NCBI GenBank assembly: GCA_020632655.1
Contig: JACKFD010000004.1
Coordinates: forward strand, 186,001 to 250,000
Source of the DNA: Spirochaetaceae bacterium
Lineage (GTDB): Bacteria; Myxococcota_A; UBA9160; UBA4427
Direction: 5' to 3'
Length of the DNA stretch: 64,000 bases
The notes beneath the pieces were generated by a model. It searched no databases. It saw nothing but the letters and a program-made list of their open reading frames with translations, and was not told the DNA's origin. Made by a program: the position numbers and the translations under genes. Shown one piece after another: positions 43,253-52,429 of this stretch. Within the stretch, counting starts at the first letter, position 1. Each line of letters starts with the position of its first letter.

Positions 43253-44167
43253 TCAGTCCCGCCGCCGCAGCGGCTCCGAGTGCGCCCAGTCCGAGAGCAG
43301 GGTGTTGATCGCCGTGATCAGCAGCAGCGGCTGGTCGAGCATGAGGTGATGCCCGGCGAGCGGGATCTCGATCACGGGGTTCACCCGGCCCATCTGCTCG
43401 TACATGTACTGGCCGATGTCCTCGGTCACGAGGCCGCACTCCGAGCGCAGGAGCGCGAGCCGGCAGCGCACGTCGGGCAGGTAGGCCCGGGCGGCGGCGC
43501 GCGGATTCTCCTCGAAGGCGTTGAACGCGTTGTGGTCGAATTTCCATCGCCAGCCGCCCTCGGACGGCGTGAGCGAGTGGGGTCCCACGTCGGCCATCAC
43601 GTAGTCGAGGTAGTGCGCCTGGGGCGGGACCGTGCGGAAGCGCTCGAGGGCCTCGCGGCGGGAGGCGTAGATGCGGGGCTTGCCGAAGGCGGCACCCATG
43701 CGATGGGCGTCGATCTCGGGGTCGGGGGCGGAGATCGGGGAGTCGCAGACGATCACGCCGGAGAGCGCGTCGGGCTCGAGGGCCGCGGTCGCGATCGTGA
43801 CGAAGCCGCCCATGCTGTGGCCGACGAGGACGGGCGGGCCGTCGATCCCGGCGTGTCGGGCGACGGCCATCACCTCGCGGGTCCAGCCCTCGAGGCTGTA
43901 GCGCTCGCGATGGCCCGAGTCGCCGTGGCCGGAGAGGTCGAGGGCGGCGACGCGGTAGCGGCTCGCATAACGCGCGGCGACGTGGGTCCACCAATGGGCG
44001 TGGGCGCCGCCGCCGTGCACGAAGACGAGGCCGCGGCGACCGCGCTCGCCCCAGGCGAGGTAGTGGATCGGGCAGCCCTCGACCTCGACCGTCACGTCGC
44101 TGCGGGGCGTCGCGAGGGCCTTGCGGTACCAGTCGGGGGCAGTGGTCGGACGGCCGGGTGCGGACAT
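43253..44167 (-). CDS. Alpha/beta hydrolase
   Basis: 304 aa. Oxyanion motif 'FVHGGGAHAHWW', nucleophile elbow GHSMGG with Ser118, and the late His in 'PLAGHHLMLDQP' follow the canonical order; the acid is probably in 'LRSECGLVTED'. No signal peptide is seen, so it is likely cytoplasmic. The substrate cannot be inferred; the cap domain (about residues 140-230) is rich in aromatic residues. It stands alone on the minus strand between the MXAN_5187-like gene and the PEP-CTERM gene. Confidence 0.85.
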   Translation of the reverse strand: MSAPGRPTTAPDWYRKALATPRSDVTVEVEGCPIHYLAWGERGRRGLVFVHGGGAHAHWWTHVAARYASRYRVAALDLSGHGDSGHRERYSLEGWTREVMAVARHAGIDGPPVLVGHSMGGFVTIATAALEPDALSGVIVCDSPISAPDPEIDAHRMGAAFGKPRIYASRREALERFRTVPPQAHYLDYVMADVGPHSLTPSEGGWRWKFDHNAFNAFEENPRAAARAYLPDVRCRLALLRSECGLVTEDIGQYMYEQMGRVNPVIEIPLAGHHLMLDQPLLLITAINTLLSDWAHSEPLRRRD

Positions 44168-44239
44168 GGCCGGCGAGTATAGGAGGGCGCGTCCTCGACG
44201 GCCGCGTGGCGGTCCGATCGATCGCGTCGCGCCCGTTCT

Positions 44240-44932
44240 TCAGGCAGAGCGTCGACGGGTCGCGAGTGCGAGCAGTCCGAGGCCCATCAGCAGAGCGGTC
44301 GTCGGCTCGGGGACCGCGGCGACGTCGACGCGCAGGCCGTTCAGGAAGGGCGAGGCGATCGTGGGGCCGTTGGCCGAACGACCCTGCACGAGCGCCGTTC
44401 CGGTCGCGTCCGCCACGACCCGGATCGTGAGCGTGTACTCGTCGAGGCTCTCGGGGGCCGTATTCGACGTGCTGCCGAAGTTGAGGATCTCACCGTTCCA
44501 GTCGCCGTTCCGCGGCGGCCCGAAGACGCCCGCGTTCACGCTCGGGTAGTCGAAGGCCCAGAGCGTCACGTCGTAGGTCGCGTCGGCGACGAGACCGGAG
44601 AGCGTGATGTCGAAGCCCCGGTCGGCGGGTGGGATGCTCTCGTCCTCCGTGCCGATGAAGAAGAAGTCCCGCCACATGTCGTTCTCGTCGCCGCCACCGT
44701 TCTGGGCGCCGCGATCGCGCGCGCCGAGCGGATTGCCGAGGGGCAGGATCGAGAGCTGGATGCCCTCGCTCGTCGCCGCGAGGCCAGTCGTCGTGACGCC
44801 GACCCAGCCGGTCTGGACGGGGCCGTCGCCGAAGTCGAAGAGGGCCGGCAGGGCGCTCGCCTGGGAGGCCGGCAGGACGAGGAGTGCGGCGAGGATCGGG
44901 AGCAGCAGGAACGGACGGGAGAACGACGGCAT
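44240..44932 (-). CDS. PEP-CTERM sorting domain protein
   Basis: 230 aa. Signal peptide ('LLLPILAALLVLPASQASA'), a beta-rich secreted body with 'FDITLSGLVADATYDVTLWAFD', and a C-terminus 'VPEPTTALLMGLGLLALATRRRSA'-like tripartite signal: PEP motif, hydrophobic helix, basic end. Such proteins are cleaved by exosortase and sent to the cell surface or matrix. No exosortase gene is in the window. The gene implies a PEP-CTERM/EPS system elsewhere in the genome. Confidence 0.9.
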   Translation of the reverse strand: MPSFSRPFLLLPILAALLVLPASQASALPALFDFGDGPVQTGWVGVTTTGLAATSEGIQLSILPLGNPLGARDRGAQNGGGDENDMWRDFFFIGTEDESIPPADRGFDITLSGLVADATYDVTLWAFDYPSVNAGVFGPPRNGDWNGEILNFGSTSNTAPESLDEYTLTIRVVADATGTALVQGRSANGPTIASPFLNGLRVDVAAVPEPTTALLMGLGLLALATRRRSA

Positions 44933-45431
44933 CGAGTGACCTCGTGTCGCTTCCCAGGAAACCGGAGCCTAGGTCCTCGCGGCGCCGGTGCTCAATGGCG
45001 TCTTCCCGCCGAAGGCCTTCGGGTTCCGGCAGGTAGAAATCGGTCATCGCGAGCGATGCCGCTCGGATCTCGCCGAGTGCGTGCTCTGCGTTCGGAGAGA
45101 TTCGAGGTGGCGGGCTCAGACAGCAGGCGGCGAGCGAGCGGCGCCGGGAGTCCCGGGCTGCGGAAAACCGAAGCCAACCGGCAGGAATCCGCCATGGAGC
45201 CCGCGGTGTACCAGCCGCTACTCGTGAACGGCTTGCCGCCCTGTCGCTCCTCCCTCTCCGAAGGCGCCCGACCTTCGATATCGCTCGAGCCTGTTGACGA
45301 TTCGCAGGACGCCGCCGGGCGTCGAGGACGAAGGAGTGAGCGACGGGGCGGCGGCCCTGGATCGCCTCGAATCCGCTCGCCGTTCGGAGCTCGGGGTTGG
45401 CACACGCAAAGCGAGCGACGCGCCAGAGGGG
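44933..45431. other. 499-nt gap between the LuxR-type and PEP-CTERM genes
   Basis: No convincing gene or sigma-54-type promoter was found for the PEP-CTERM gene. Short frames on both strands lack motifs. It presumably carries the PEP-CTERM promoter and the end of the luxR transcript. Confidence 0.5.
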
Positions 45432-46511
45432 CTAGAGGAAGACGAGCGCGTTGAGCGCCATCGCCTTGGCGACCGCCTCCGCCGTGGTGTCCGCGCCGAG
45501 CTTCCGTCTAGCGCTCTGGAGCAGCTGGCCCAGCGCACGCTCCGTCGTTCCCGCGGCCTCGGCCGCGGAGCGCGTCCCATGCCCCGCCGCGATCAGCGCG
45601 AGCGCGTCGCGTTCACGCAGCGAGAGTCCCGCACTCCGCGCGAGCGCTCCCAGCGAGTAGGCCACGTTCTGCATCAGCAGGAGCCGGTCGCGAAGCCGGC
45701 GCTCGCGATCCGACTGCGCCGCAGCCAGGTCCTCCGTCGCCTCGGGCTCGGTCCGGTAGAAGGCCGAGAGCACGACGTAGCCGGCTCCGAACGGCGAGCC
45801 GAGGGTGATTCCCACGCCGACGGACGCCCTCCGGCAGGCCGCCGCGACGAGGGAGGAGACCGCGTCGTCGTCGCGATCGAGTCGCACCACGACCGGGCGA
45901 TCCGGCTCGGCGAAGAGCCGCGCAGCGGTCCGTGCCTGGGTGGCCCCACTGTCCGCCTGCAGGGCGTCGATCAGGGAAGCCGGCGCGCTGTGTCTCTGCA
46001 GCACGTCTCCCTTGCGAAAGCTGGCTGCGGAGAGCGGCAGGAAGTACCAGAAGAGCGCCACGACACCGTCGTCCTCGAGATCGGCCCTCACGAGCTCGAG
46101 CATCTCGTCGAGCGTCGCCGCCGTACGGAGCCGCGCAACGAGGTCCGTCGACGAGGAGTCGATCGCTGTGTCGCTGGCTGCTTTGTCGGAAGAGGAGACC
46201 GGGAGGACGACACCGAAGGCATCGGGAATCCGCGCCGTCGACTCGCTCTCCTCGCCGAGCAGCGCGACAGCGGCCTCGAGTGTCGACGACACGCCGAGCT
46301 TGCGACGCAAGGCGACGAGGTGCTTCTCCGCCGTGGAAGGCGAGATCTCGAGCCGATCGGCGATCTCATGCGCCGAGCAGCCGCGCTTGACGAGCGCCGC
46401 ACACGCGGACTCCCGCTCACTCAGCCCGTAGCGCTCGGCCAGACTCGCATCCACCGCGAGCTGTCCGTCCCGCGTGCCGTGCAACGTCTCCCGTAGTCCG
46501 ATCCGTCGCAT
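45432..46511 (-). CDS. LuxR-type regulator with an HTH domain at each end
   Basis: 359 aa from ATG 46511. Residues about 28-84 form a LuxR/FixJ-type HTH ('YGLSERESACAALVKRG', 'AHEIADRLEISPSTAEKH', 'LRRKLGV'). Residues about 296-355 form a second, related HTH ('AGLSLRERDALALIAAGHG', 'SARRKLGADTTAEAV'). Between them lies a ~200-residue alpha/beta domain that resembles an autoinducer-binding or GAF-like sensor ('LDEMLELVRADLEDDGVVALFW', 'GVGITLGSPFGAGYVVLSAFY' regions). Typical LuxR proteins have only the C-terminal HTH. No luxI-type synthase is nearby. Target genes unknown. Confidence 0.75.
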   Translation of the reverse strand: MRRIGLRETLHGTRDGQLAVDASLAERYGLSERESACAALVKRGCSAHEIADRLEISPSTAEKHLVALRRKLGVSSTLEAAVALLGEESESTARIPDAFGVVLPVSSSDKAASDTAIDSSSTDLVARLRTAATLDEMLELVRADLEDDGVVALFWYFLPLSAASFRKGDVLQRHSAPASLIDALQADSGATQARTAARLFAEPDRPVVVRLDRDDDAVSSLVAAACRRASVGVGITLGSPFGAGYVVLSAFYRTEPEATEDLAAAQSDRERRLRDRLLLMQNVAYSLGALARSAGLSLRERDALALIAAGHGTRSAAEAAGTTERALGQLLQSARRKLGADTTAEAVAKAMALNALVFL

Positions 46512-46606
46512 CGCCCTCCCCGCCCGCAGATCCCTTCCCGAGCCGTCAAGGCTAGTCGATCGAGTCGAGCGGTCGCATGCGTCTTCGCGGGGGGCGCAGC
46601 GGCGGG

Positions 46607-47389
46607 TCAGATCTCGCCGAGCGCGTGCTCGGCGTTCGGATCGATCTCGAGGTAGCGGCTCAGCCAATGCACACCGAGATAGAAGGGCCCCGTGTCGAGC
46701 AGCGCCGCGACCATCTTGAAGACGTAGCCCGAGCCGATGAAGACCCAGAGCTGGGGCCAGATCGGCTGCCCGGGGTCGATCGGCAGCGCGTGCGCGTAGA
46801 AGTGCGTGATCGTGATGACGGCGAAGGTGTCGACGAACTGGCTGACGAGGGTCGATCCGTTGTTGCGCAGCCAGAGGTGCCGACCGCGGGTGAGCCGCTT
46901 CCAGAAGTGGAAGACGTGCACGTCGCAGAGCTGTGCCGTCAGATAGGCGAGCATCGACGCGACGACCGCCCCCATCGTCAGGTAGCGGATCCGGAAGAAC
47001 GCGAAGTCGTAGGCCTCGATCGGCGGCATGCCGGTCCCCGCGACGATGCCAGGGTCGGGCGGCATGAGCCCACCCACGTAGAGAAAGGTCACGACCCAGA
47101 GGTTGAGACCGAGTCCGACCCAGACGAGGAAGTTCGCCCGCGCCCTCCCGTAGAGCTCCGAGATGAAGTCCGTGCAGAGGAACGTGACGGGATAGGGCAG
47201 CACCCCGACTGCGATCACCATCGGGATCCGCACCCCGTTCACGTGGAAGGACAAGTCGACGAACCGCGACACGCCGAGGATGTTCAGCATCGTCATCGAG
47301 CCGAGGAAGAGCCCCGCCAGCACGAGGAAGACGCGCTCCCGCCGCGCGTGCAGCACGCTCGCCTCGATCGGATGCAGGTCCCGGCTCAT
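46607..47389 (-). CDS. Queuosine precursor transporter (VUT / YhhQ family)
   Basis: 260 aa, about six membrane helices. 'GSTLVSQFVDTFAVITITHF' matches the conserved core of the Vut_1 family, whose characterised members import queuosine precursors such as preQ0/preQ1; 'PYPVTFLCTDFISELYG' is another family motif. It overlaps the bioD stop by 4 nt (ATGA), so it is read with the biotin operon. That placement leaves open that it carries another substrate, but the family match is to queuosine transport. Confidence 0.8.
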   Translation of the reverse strand: MSRDLHPIEASVLHARRERVFLVLAGLFLGSMTMLNILGVSRFVDLSFHVNGVRIPMVIAVGVLPYPVTFLCTDFISELYGRARANFLVWVGLGLNLWVVTFLYVGGLMPPDPGIVAGTGMPPIEAYDFAFFRIRYLTMGAVVASMLAYLTAQLCDVHVFHFWKRLTRGRHLWLRNNGSTLVSQFVDTFAVITITHFYAHALPIDPGQPIWPQLWVFIGSGYVFKMVAALLDTGPFYLGVHWLSRYLEIDPNAEHALGEI

Positions 47390-48078
47390 CGCGCTCCCTC
47401 CCCCACTCCGATCCGTGCGAGCAGCGCCCCGAGTCCGGCCCGCCCCGGATCGACCGTCTCCGGTCGCGAGCCCGGCCCGATCTCGCCCAGCAGGCGCGCC
47501 CCGAGCCACGACCGCAGCCCGGCGAGGTTCGCCTCGTCCGCCTCCGAGAGCGCGCCCCCCGCATGACTCACGACGACCCCCGCGACCGGAAGTCCGCGCG
47601 AGGCGCAGGCCTCGAGCGTGAGCCGCGTGTGGTTGATCGTACCGAGCGACGCCCGGGCCACCACGAGCACGGGCAGCCCGAGCCGCCTTGCGAGATCCGC
47701 CATCGTCGTCCGCCCGTCGAAGGGCACGAGCAGCCCCCCCGCTCCCTCGACGAGCATGAACGCATGTCGTCGGGCGAGGCGCTCGAAGGCGTTCAGGATC
47801 GGGTCGAGCGACGCGACCCGCGACTCGGCGCGCGCCGCGGCCTCGGGTGCCGCGGGCAGCCGATACTGCAGAGGACAGACGAGCTCGAGCGGATCGTCGA
47901 CGCCCGCCGCCGCCCGCAGCGCCCGCGCATCCTCGGGGCCCGCCTCCGGCACGCCCGTCTCGACGGGCTTCATCACACCGACGTCGATGCCCGCTTCACG
48001 CAGCCCGCGTGCGAGCGTGCAGGCGACGAAGGTCTTGCCGACGCCGGTGTCGGTGCCCGTGACGAAGACGCCCCGCAT
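47386..48078 (-). CDS. bioD: Dethiobiotin synthetase
   Basis: 230 aa. P-loop 'FVTGTDTGVGKTFVA' and 'GVMKPVETG' are diagnostic; 'VEGAGGLLVP' is the third motif. It makes dethiobiotin from DAPA, CO2 and ATP. It follows bioF after 6 nt and overlaps the transporter. Confidence 0.95.
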   Translation of the reverse strand: MRGVFVTGTDTGVGKTFVACTLARGLREAGIDVGVMKPVETGVPEAGPEDARALRAAAGVDDPLELVCPLQYRLPAAPEAAARAESRVASLDPILNAFERLARRHAFMLVEGAGGLLVPFDGRTTMADLARRLGLPVLVVARASLGTINHTRLTLEACASRGLPVAGVVVSHAGGALSEADEANLAGLRSWLGARLLGEIGPGSRPETVDPGRAGLGALLARIGVGEGAR

Positions 48079-48084
48079 CGCCCG

Positions 48085-49404
48085 TCAGTCGCCGGACGGC
48101 GCCGGATCGCCGACGAGCCCGACCAGCGCGTCGGCGAGTGCATCGATCTCGTGCGGCTCGTGCGTCGCCATCGGCGTGATGCGCAGCCGCGCCGTGCCCT
48201 GCGGCACGGACGGATGCCGGATGCCCTGTGCGTAGAAGCCGCGCTCGAGCAGCGCCTCGCAGACCGCCATCGTGCGCGCGTTGTCGCCGAGCACGAGCGG
48301 CAGGATGTGCGTCGTGCTCGGCGCGGTCGACAGGCCCGCGTCGGCGAGCCGCGCGCGCAGGCGATCGCAGTTCGCCGCGAGCCGCGCGCGTCGCCAGGGC
48401 TCCGCGTCGACGAGCCGCAGCGCCGCCCGCGCCGCCTCGACCTGCGCGGGGGCGAGGGCGCAGGAGAAGATGAAGCTGCGCGCCGTGTTCACGAGCAGCT
48501 CGCGCAGCCGCGAGGAGCCCACGACGAAGGCGCCGAAGGAGCCGAGCGACTTCCCGAGCGTACCCATCAGCACGTCGACCTCGCCCAGCACGCCGGCCTG
48601 CTCCGCCGTCCCGCGTCCGCGCGCGCCGAGGCAGCCCGTCCCGTGCGCATCGTCGAGCAGCACGATGGCGTCGACCTCGCGCGCGCGCCGCACGATCTCC
48701 GCGACGGGCGCCACGTCGCCGTCCATGCTGTACACGCCGTCTACGGCGACGAGCACGCGCCGCGCCCGGGCACGCGCGGCGGCGAGCGTCTGCCCGAAGG
48801 CGTCGACGTCGCCATGTGCGAAGACCTCGACGTCGCAGCGGGCCAGGCGCGCGCCGTCGATGATCGAGGCGTGGTTGAGGGCGTCGGAGACGAGCACGTC
48901 GCCGGGACCGACGAGCGCCGGGATCACCCCGACGTTCGCCATGTAGCCCGTGTTGAAGGCGAGCGCGGCCTCGCGCCCGAAGAAGGCGGCGAGCTCGGCC
49001 TCGAGCGCCTCGTGGCAGGCGAGGTTGCCCGTGATGAGGCGCGAGCCACCGGCTGCGCATCCCCACTGGCGCGTGCCGCGCTCGGCCGCGGCGACGACCT
49101 CCGGATGGCGCGCGAGGTCGAGGTAGTTGCTGCCGGCGAAGAGCAGCACGTCGCGGCCGTCGACCGTCATGCGCGGCGCCTGCACGCCTTCGAGGACGCG
49201 CATGCGTCGGTAGGTCCCGCGCTCGCGGATGCCGCCGAGCACCTCGTCGGCGAGCCGGTCGAGCGCGCCGCCGTCCGATGGCCCCGTCGCGGGGACGGGC
49301 GTCGCGTCGTTCCCGTAGCGCGGCTCCGCACCGGCGATCACGCCGCTCCCGGCGCCCACGGCGCGTGCGGCGGACCCGCCCAGCCGCTGCGCGGCGCGGC
49401 TCAT
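48085..49404 (-). CDS. bioF: 8-amino-7-oxononanoate synthase
   Basis: 439 aa. PLP-dependent condensation of pimeloyl-ACP/CoA with alanine. 'LFAGSNYLDLARHPEV', 'DDAHGTGCLGARGRGT' and the PLP-lysine motif 'TLGKSLGSFGAFV' are intact. The N-terminus is about 50 residues longer than usual and low in conservation, so an internal start is possible, but the ATG at 49404 overlaps the bioB stop (ATGA). Confidence 0.92.
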   Translation of the reverse strand: MSRAAQRLGGSAARAVGAGSGVIAGAEPRYGNDATPVPATGPSDGGALDRLADEVLGGIRERGTYRRMRVLEGVQAPRMTVDGRDVLLFAGSNYLDLARHPEVVAAAERGTRQWGCAAGGSRLITGNLACHEALEAELAAFFGREAALAFNTGYMANVGVIPALVGPGDVLVSDALNHASIIDGARLARCDVEVFAHGDVDAFGQTLAAARARARRVLVAVDGVYSMDGDVAPVAEIVRRAREVDAIVLLDDAHGTGCLGARGRGTAEQAGVLGEVDVLMGTLGKSLGSFGAFVVGSSRLRELLVNTARSFIFSCALAPAQVEAARAALRLVDAEPWRRARLAANCDRLRARLADAGLSTAPSTTHILPLVLGDNARTMAVCEALLERGFYAQGIRHPSVPQGTARLRITPMATHEPHEIDALADALVGLVGDPAPSGD

Positions 49405-50552
49405 GCGCGGGCGATCTCGGGCTTGAGGAGCTGGTCGCTGCCGTCGGGGATGCGGAACTGAGAACGACCGGCGCCTGCGGCGTCGCCTTCGCGCTCCGCA
49501 CCCGGCAGCCAGCAGTCGTTGCCCTCGATCTCGAAGCCCGCGTCGCGGATCATCGCGTAGGTGTCCTCGACCGGATCGCCCTTCGTCGTGAGGTAGCCCT
49601 CGACGAAGAGCGAGTTCGCCGGATAGAGCGCGAAGGGCTGCATCGAGCGGAGATGGCCCTCGCGCCCGCCGGCCACGCGGAGCTCCGCCGTCGGGTTCAC
49701 GAAGCGCATCAGGCACAGCACGCGCAGACAGCGCTCGGGCGTGAGCGAGCCGTCCTCCTGCACGCGGTTGCCCGCGATCGGGATCAGGAAGTTCACGGGG
49801 ATCGACGGCACCTCGAGCTCGCGCAGCTTGAAGGCCACCTCGAGGATGTCGCGCGAGCCCTCGCCCATGCCGACGATCATGCCCGAGCACGACTCGATCC
49901 CGGCGCGCTTGGCCGCCTCGAGGGTCGCGACGCGGTCGGCCCAGGTATGGGTCGAGGTGATCGCGTCGTAGCGCGACTCGCTCGTGTTCAGGTTGTGGTT
50001 CATGCGATCGAGGCCGGCCTCCTTGAGGATCGCGGCGTGCTCGTCGCCCATCAGGCCGGCCGAGAGGCAGACCTCGATCGGCCAGCGCGACTTGATCTCG
50101 CGGATCAGCCCGGCGATGCGCTGGGTGCGGCCGACCGTCGGGCCACGTCCCGAGAGCACCATGCAATAACGCGACGCCCCGGCCTTCGCGGCGGCCTCGG
50201 CCTCGGCGAGGATCGCCTCGTCGCTCTTCATGGCGTATTTCCGGATCGCCGCCTCGGAGTCCTTGTTCTGCGAGCAATAGCCGCAGTCCTCGGGACAGAG
50301 CCCGTTCTGCACGTTGTTCAGCACGTGCACCATCACCTTGCGCCCGAAGGCCCGCCGCCGCGGCTCGTAGGCCGCCTGCAGGAGCGGCAGCAGCTCGACG
50401 TCCTCGCCTTCGAGGATCCAGAGACACTCGGCCTCGCTCGGCGCGATGCCGGCGAGGGCATTGCGTGCGAGCGCCGCATAACGGTCTTCGCCTCGGCCCG
50501 GCTGGGCCTGGGCGTCGGGACGGGTCGTCGAGGAGGTCGGGGCAGCGGACAA
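49401..50552 (-). CDS. bioB: Biotin synthase
   Basis: 383 aa from TTG 50552, chosen because AGGAG precedes it by 8 nt; a longer reading to 50612 has no ribosome site. The radical SAM cysteines are in 'CPEDCGYCSQ', with 'NLNTSES' and 'RVAGGREGHL' further on. It inserts sulfur into dethiobiotin. The C-terminal ~35 residues after 'GNDCWLPG' are extra and unconserved. First gene of bioB-bioF-bioD-transporter, behind a BirA-type operator. Confidence 0.95.
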   Translation of the reverse strand: MSAAPTSSTTRPDAQAQPGRGEDRYAALARNALAGIAPSEAECLWILEGEDVELLPLLQAAYEPRRRAFGRKVMVHVLNNVQNGLCPEDCGYCSQNKDSEAAIRKYAMKSDEAILAEAEAAAKAGASRYCMVLSGRGPTVGRTQRIAGLIREIKSRWPIEVCLSAGLMGDEHAAILKEAGLDRMNHNLNTSESRYDAITSTHTWADRVATLEAAKRAGIESCSGMIVGMGEGSRDILEVAFKLRELEVPSIPVNFLIPIAGNRVQEDGSLTPERCLRVLCLMRFVNPTAELRVAGGREGHLRSMQPFALYPANSLFVEGYLTTKGDPVEDTYAMIRDAGFEIEGNDCWLPGAEREGDAAGAGRSQFRIPDGSDQLLKPEIARA

Positions 50553-50632
50553 GGGCGGCTCTCCTGGCGCGGACGGCCCCGGTCGCCGGGGCCCATCGGG
50601 CGGGCGCCGCAAGCTACCGGGGCGCTCGCGAC

Positions 50633-50666
50633 GCTGTCAACCGGAGTCCGCAGGCCGGTTGACAGC
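50633..50666 (-). promoter_or_regulatory. BirA-type biotin operator overlapping the bioB -35
   Basis: Perfect 12-bp arms GCTGTCAACCGG and CCGGTTGACAGC are separated by 10 nt. Read as TGTCAACC-N14-GGTTGACA this matches the layout of BirA operators (TGTnAACC-N14/15-GGTTnACA). On the minus strand one arm supplies a perfect -35 TTGACA, 18 nt before TAGCTT, so bound BirA would block the bioB promoter. It lies 81 nt before the bioB start and between divergent bioB and radA. Confidence 0.85.
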
Positions 50667-50813
50667 CATCCACCCCTCCCGAGGCGCCCTCGATCTGCCT
50701 ACATTCACCGCGTTTTCGTGTGCGCGCTCGGCGCTCGGCGCTCGCCGCGATCGCGGCACGGCCCGCGGCCCGAGCGGGAGCCCGGCCGGCATGCGGAAGG
50801 GAGGAGACTCGAC

Positions 50814-52268
50814 GTGGCCCGAAGAAGGACCGTGCACTGCTGCCAGGCCTGCGGCGCGCAGCATCCGCGCTGGCACGGCCGCTGTCCGGATTGCGGGGAG
50901 TGGGAGAGCCTGGTCGAGGAGACCTTCGCGCCGCCGGTCGCGCCGGCAGCGACGGCACCCGGGTCGCGTGCGCCGGGCGGTGGATTGGCGGGACTCGTCA
51001 CTCCGGTCGGGGAGGAGAAGCCGCGACGGCTGGCGGAGATCGACGCGGACGCGAGCCCGCGGATCCGCTCCGGTGAGGGCGAGCTGGATCGGGTGCTCGG
51101 CGGGGGCTTCGTGCCGGGGTCGGTGATCCTGCTGGGCGGCGATCCCGGGATCGGGAAGTCGACCCTCGCGCTGCAGGTGGCGGGCGGACTCGCCGCCGCA
51201 GGGCGCTCGGTCCTCTACGTGAGCGGCGAGGAGAGCGCCGAGCAGATCCGGCTGCGGGCCTCGCGGTTGCCGGGCGTCGGCGGCGGGCTGCAGGTGCTGA
51301 CCTCGACGCGGGTCGAGGCGCTCGCGGGACCGCTTCGCGAGCTCGCCCCGAGTGTCGTCGTGATCGACTCGATCCAGACGATCCAGACCGACGCGATCGA
51401 GTCCGCCGCCGGATCGGTCGCGCAGGTACGCGAGTCGGCGGCTCAGCTCGCGGCGACGGCGAAGCGGTCGAATGCGGTGTTGCTGCTGATCGGACACGTC
51501 ACGAAGGATGGACAGCTCGCGGGGCCGCGGGTGCTCGAGCATCTGGTCGACGTCGTGCTGACCTTCGAGGGCGATCGGCACCACGCGTTCCGGCTGCTGC
51601 GTACGGTCAAGAACCGCTTCGGATCGACGCAGGAGGTGGGCGTCTTCTCGATGGCCGGGCACGGCCTCGAGGCGGTCGGGAATCCGAGCGAGCTCTTCCT
51701 CGAGGAGCGCAGCACCCGGGCGCCGGGCAGCTGCGTCGTGCCGCTGCTCGAGGGCTCGCGGCCGATGCTGGTGGAGCTGCAGGCGCTGGTCGCGCCGGCG
51801 CCCTACGGCACGCCGCGGCGCACGACCCTCGGGCTCGAAGACGCACGGGTGGCGTTGCTGCTCGCGGTGCTCGATCGGCGCAGTCGGGTCGATCTGCTCT
51901 CCCAGGATGTCTATGCGAAGGCGGCGGGTGGCGTGCGGGTCGCGGAGCCGGCGGCGGACCTGGCGATCGCGCTCGCGATCGCGTCGAGCCGGCTCGATCG
52001 GGCGGTGCCGCCGGATACCGCGGCGGTCGGCGAGATCGGGCTGGGCGGGGAGGTGCGGCGGGTGGCGCGGCTCGATGCGCGGGCGGCCGAGGCGGCGCGG
52101 CTGGGCTTCCGGCGGCTGCTGGTGCCCGAGGCCTGCCATCGCGAGCAGGTCGCGCGGACGAAGGGACGCGGATCGGGGGCGGATCCGGATTGCGAACTCG
52201 TTCCCATTCGCGAGGTGGCCGAGGCGGTCGACTGGCTCGAGCGGTACGGCGGATCGGAGCCGGGTTGA
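50814..52268 (+). CDS. radA: DNA repair protein RadA (Sms)
   Basis: 484 aa from GTG 50814 with GGAGGAG upstream. An N-terminal zinc finger (Cys10, Cys13, Cys24, Cys27), Walker A 'GGDPGIGKST', the RadA-specific 'KNRFGSTQEVGVF' and a Lon-like C-terminal domain ('PAADLAIALAIASS') are in order. It is a hexameric helicase-like factor in recombinational repair. Divergent from bioB. Confidence 0.95.
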   Translation: MARRRTVHCCQACGAQHPRWHGRCPDCGEWESLVEETFAPPVAPAATAPGSRAPGGGLAGLVTPVGEEKPRRLAEIDADASPRIRSGEGELDRVLGGGFVPGSVILLGGDPGIGKSTLALQVAGGLAAAGRSVLYVSGEESAEQIRLRASRLPGVGGGLQVLTSTRVEALAGPLRELAPSVVVIDSIQTIQTDAIESAAGSVAQVRESAAQLAATAKRSNAVLLLIGHVTKDGQLAGPRVLEHLVDVVLTFEGDRHHAFRLLRTVKNRFGSTQEVGVFSMAGHGLEAVGNPSELFLEERSTRAPGSCVVPLLEGSRPMLVELQALVAPAPYGTPRRTTLGLEDARVALLLAVLDRRSRVDLLSQDVYAKAAGGVRVAEPAADLAIALAIASSRLDRAVPPDTAAVGEIGLGGEVRRVARLDARAAEAARLGFRRLLVPEACHREQVARTKGRGSGADPDCELVPIREVAEAVDWLERYGGSEPG

Positions 52269-52394
52269 AGCGCGGCCGCTCCGTCGCGCACGGGTCGGGA
52301 CGAGGAACCGTGGTCGCCGCGACGAGGCTCGCCCGCCGCTTGCGTGAACTGCGGTAAACACCCGTTTTTGAAGTGTTTTTGGAGATGTTTTCCT

Positions 52395-52423
52395 TTGACA
52401 CGGGAAATTCGCGCGGCTAAGGT
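52395..52423 (+). promoter_or_regulatory. Promoter placing transcription start at the prenyl synthase ATG
   Basis: TTGACA at 52395-52400, a 17-nt spacer and TAAGGT at 52418-52423 (3 of 6 to TATAAT), with an AT-rich tract upstream (52355-52394) that could act as an UP element. The expected start, 6-7 nt after the -10, is at or next to the ATG at 52430, suggesting a leaderless mRNA. Confidence 0.5.
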
Positions 52424-52429
52424 GCGCGC

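Noticed and set aside
44992..45405. Minus-strand open frame in the gap upstream of the PEP-CTERM gene
   Set aside because: No motif, unusual composition for a protein, and no ribosome site.
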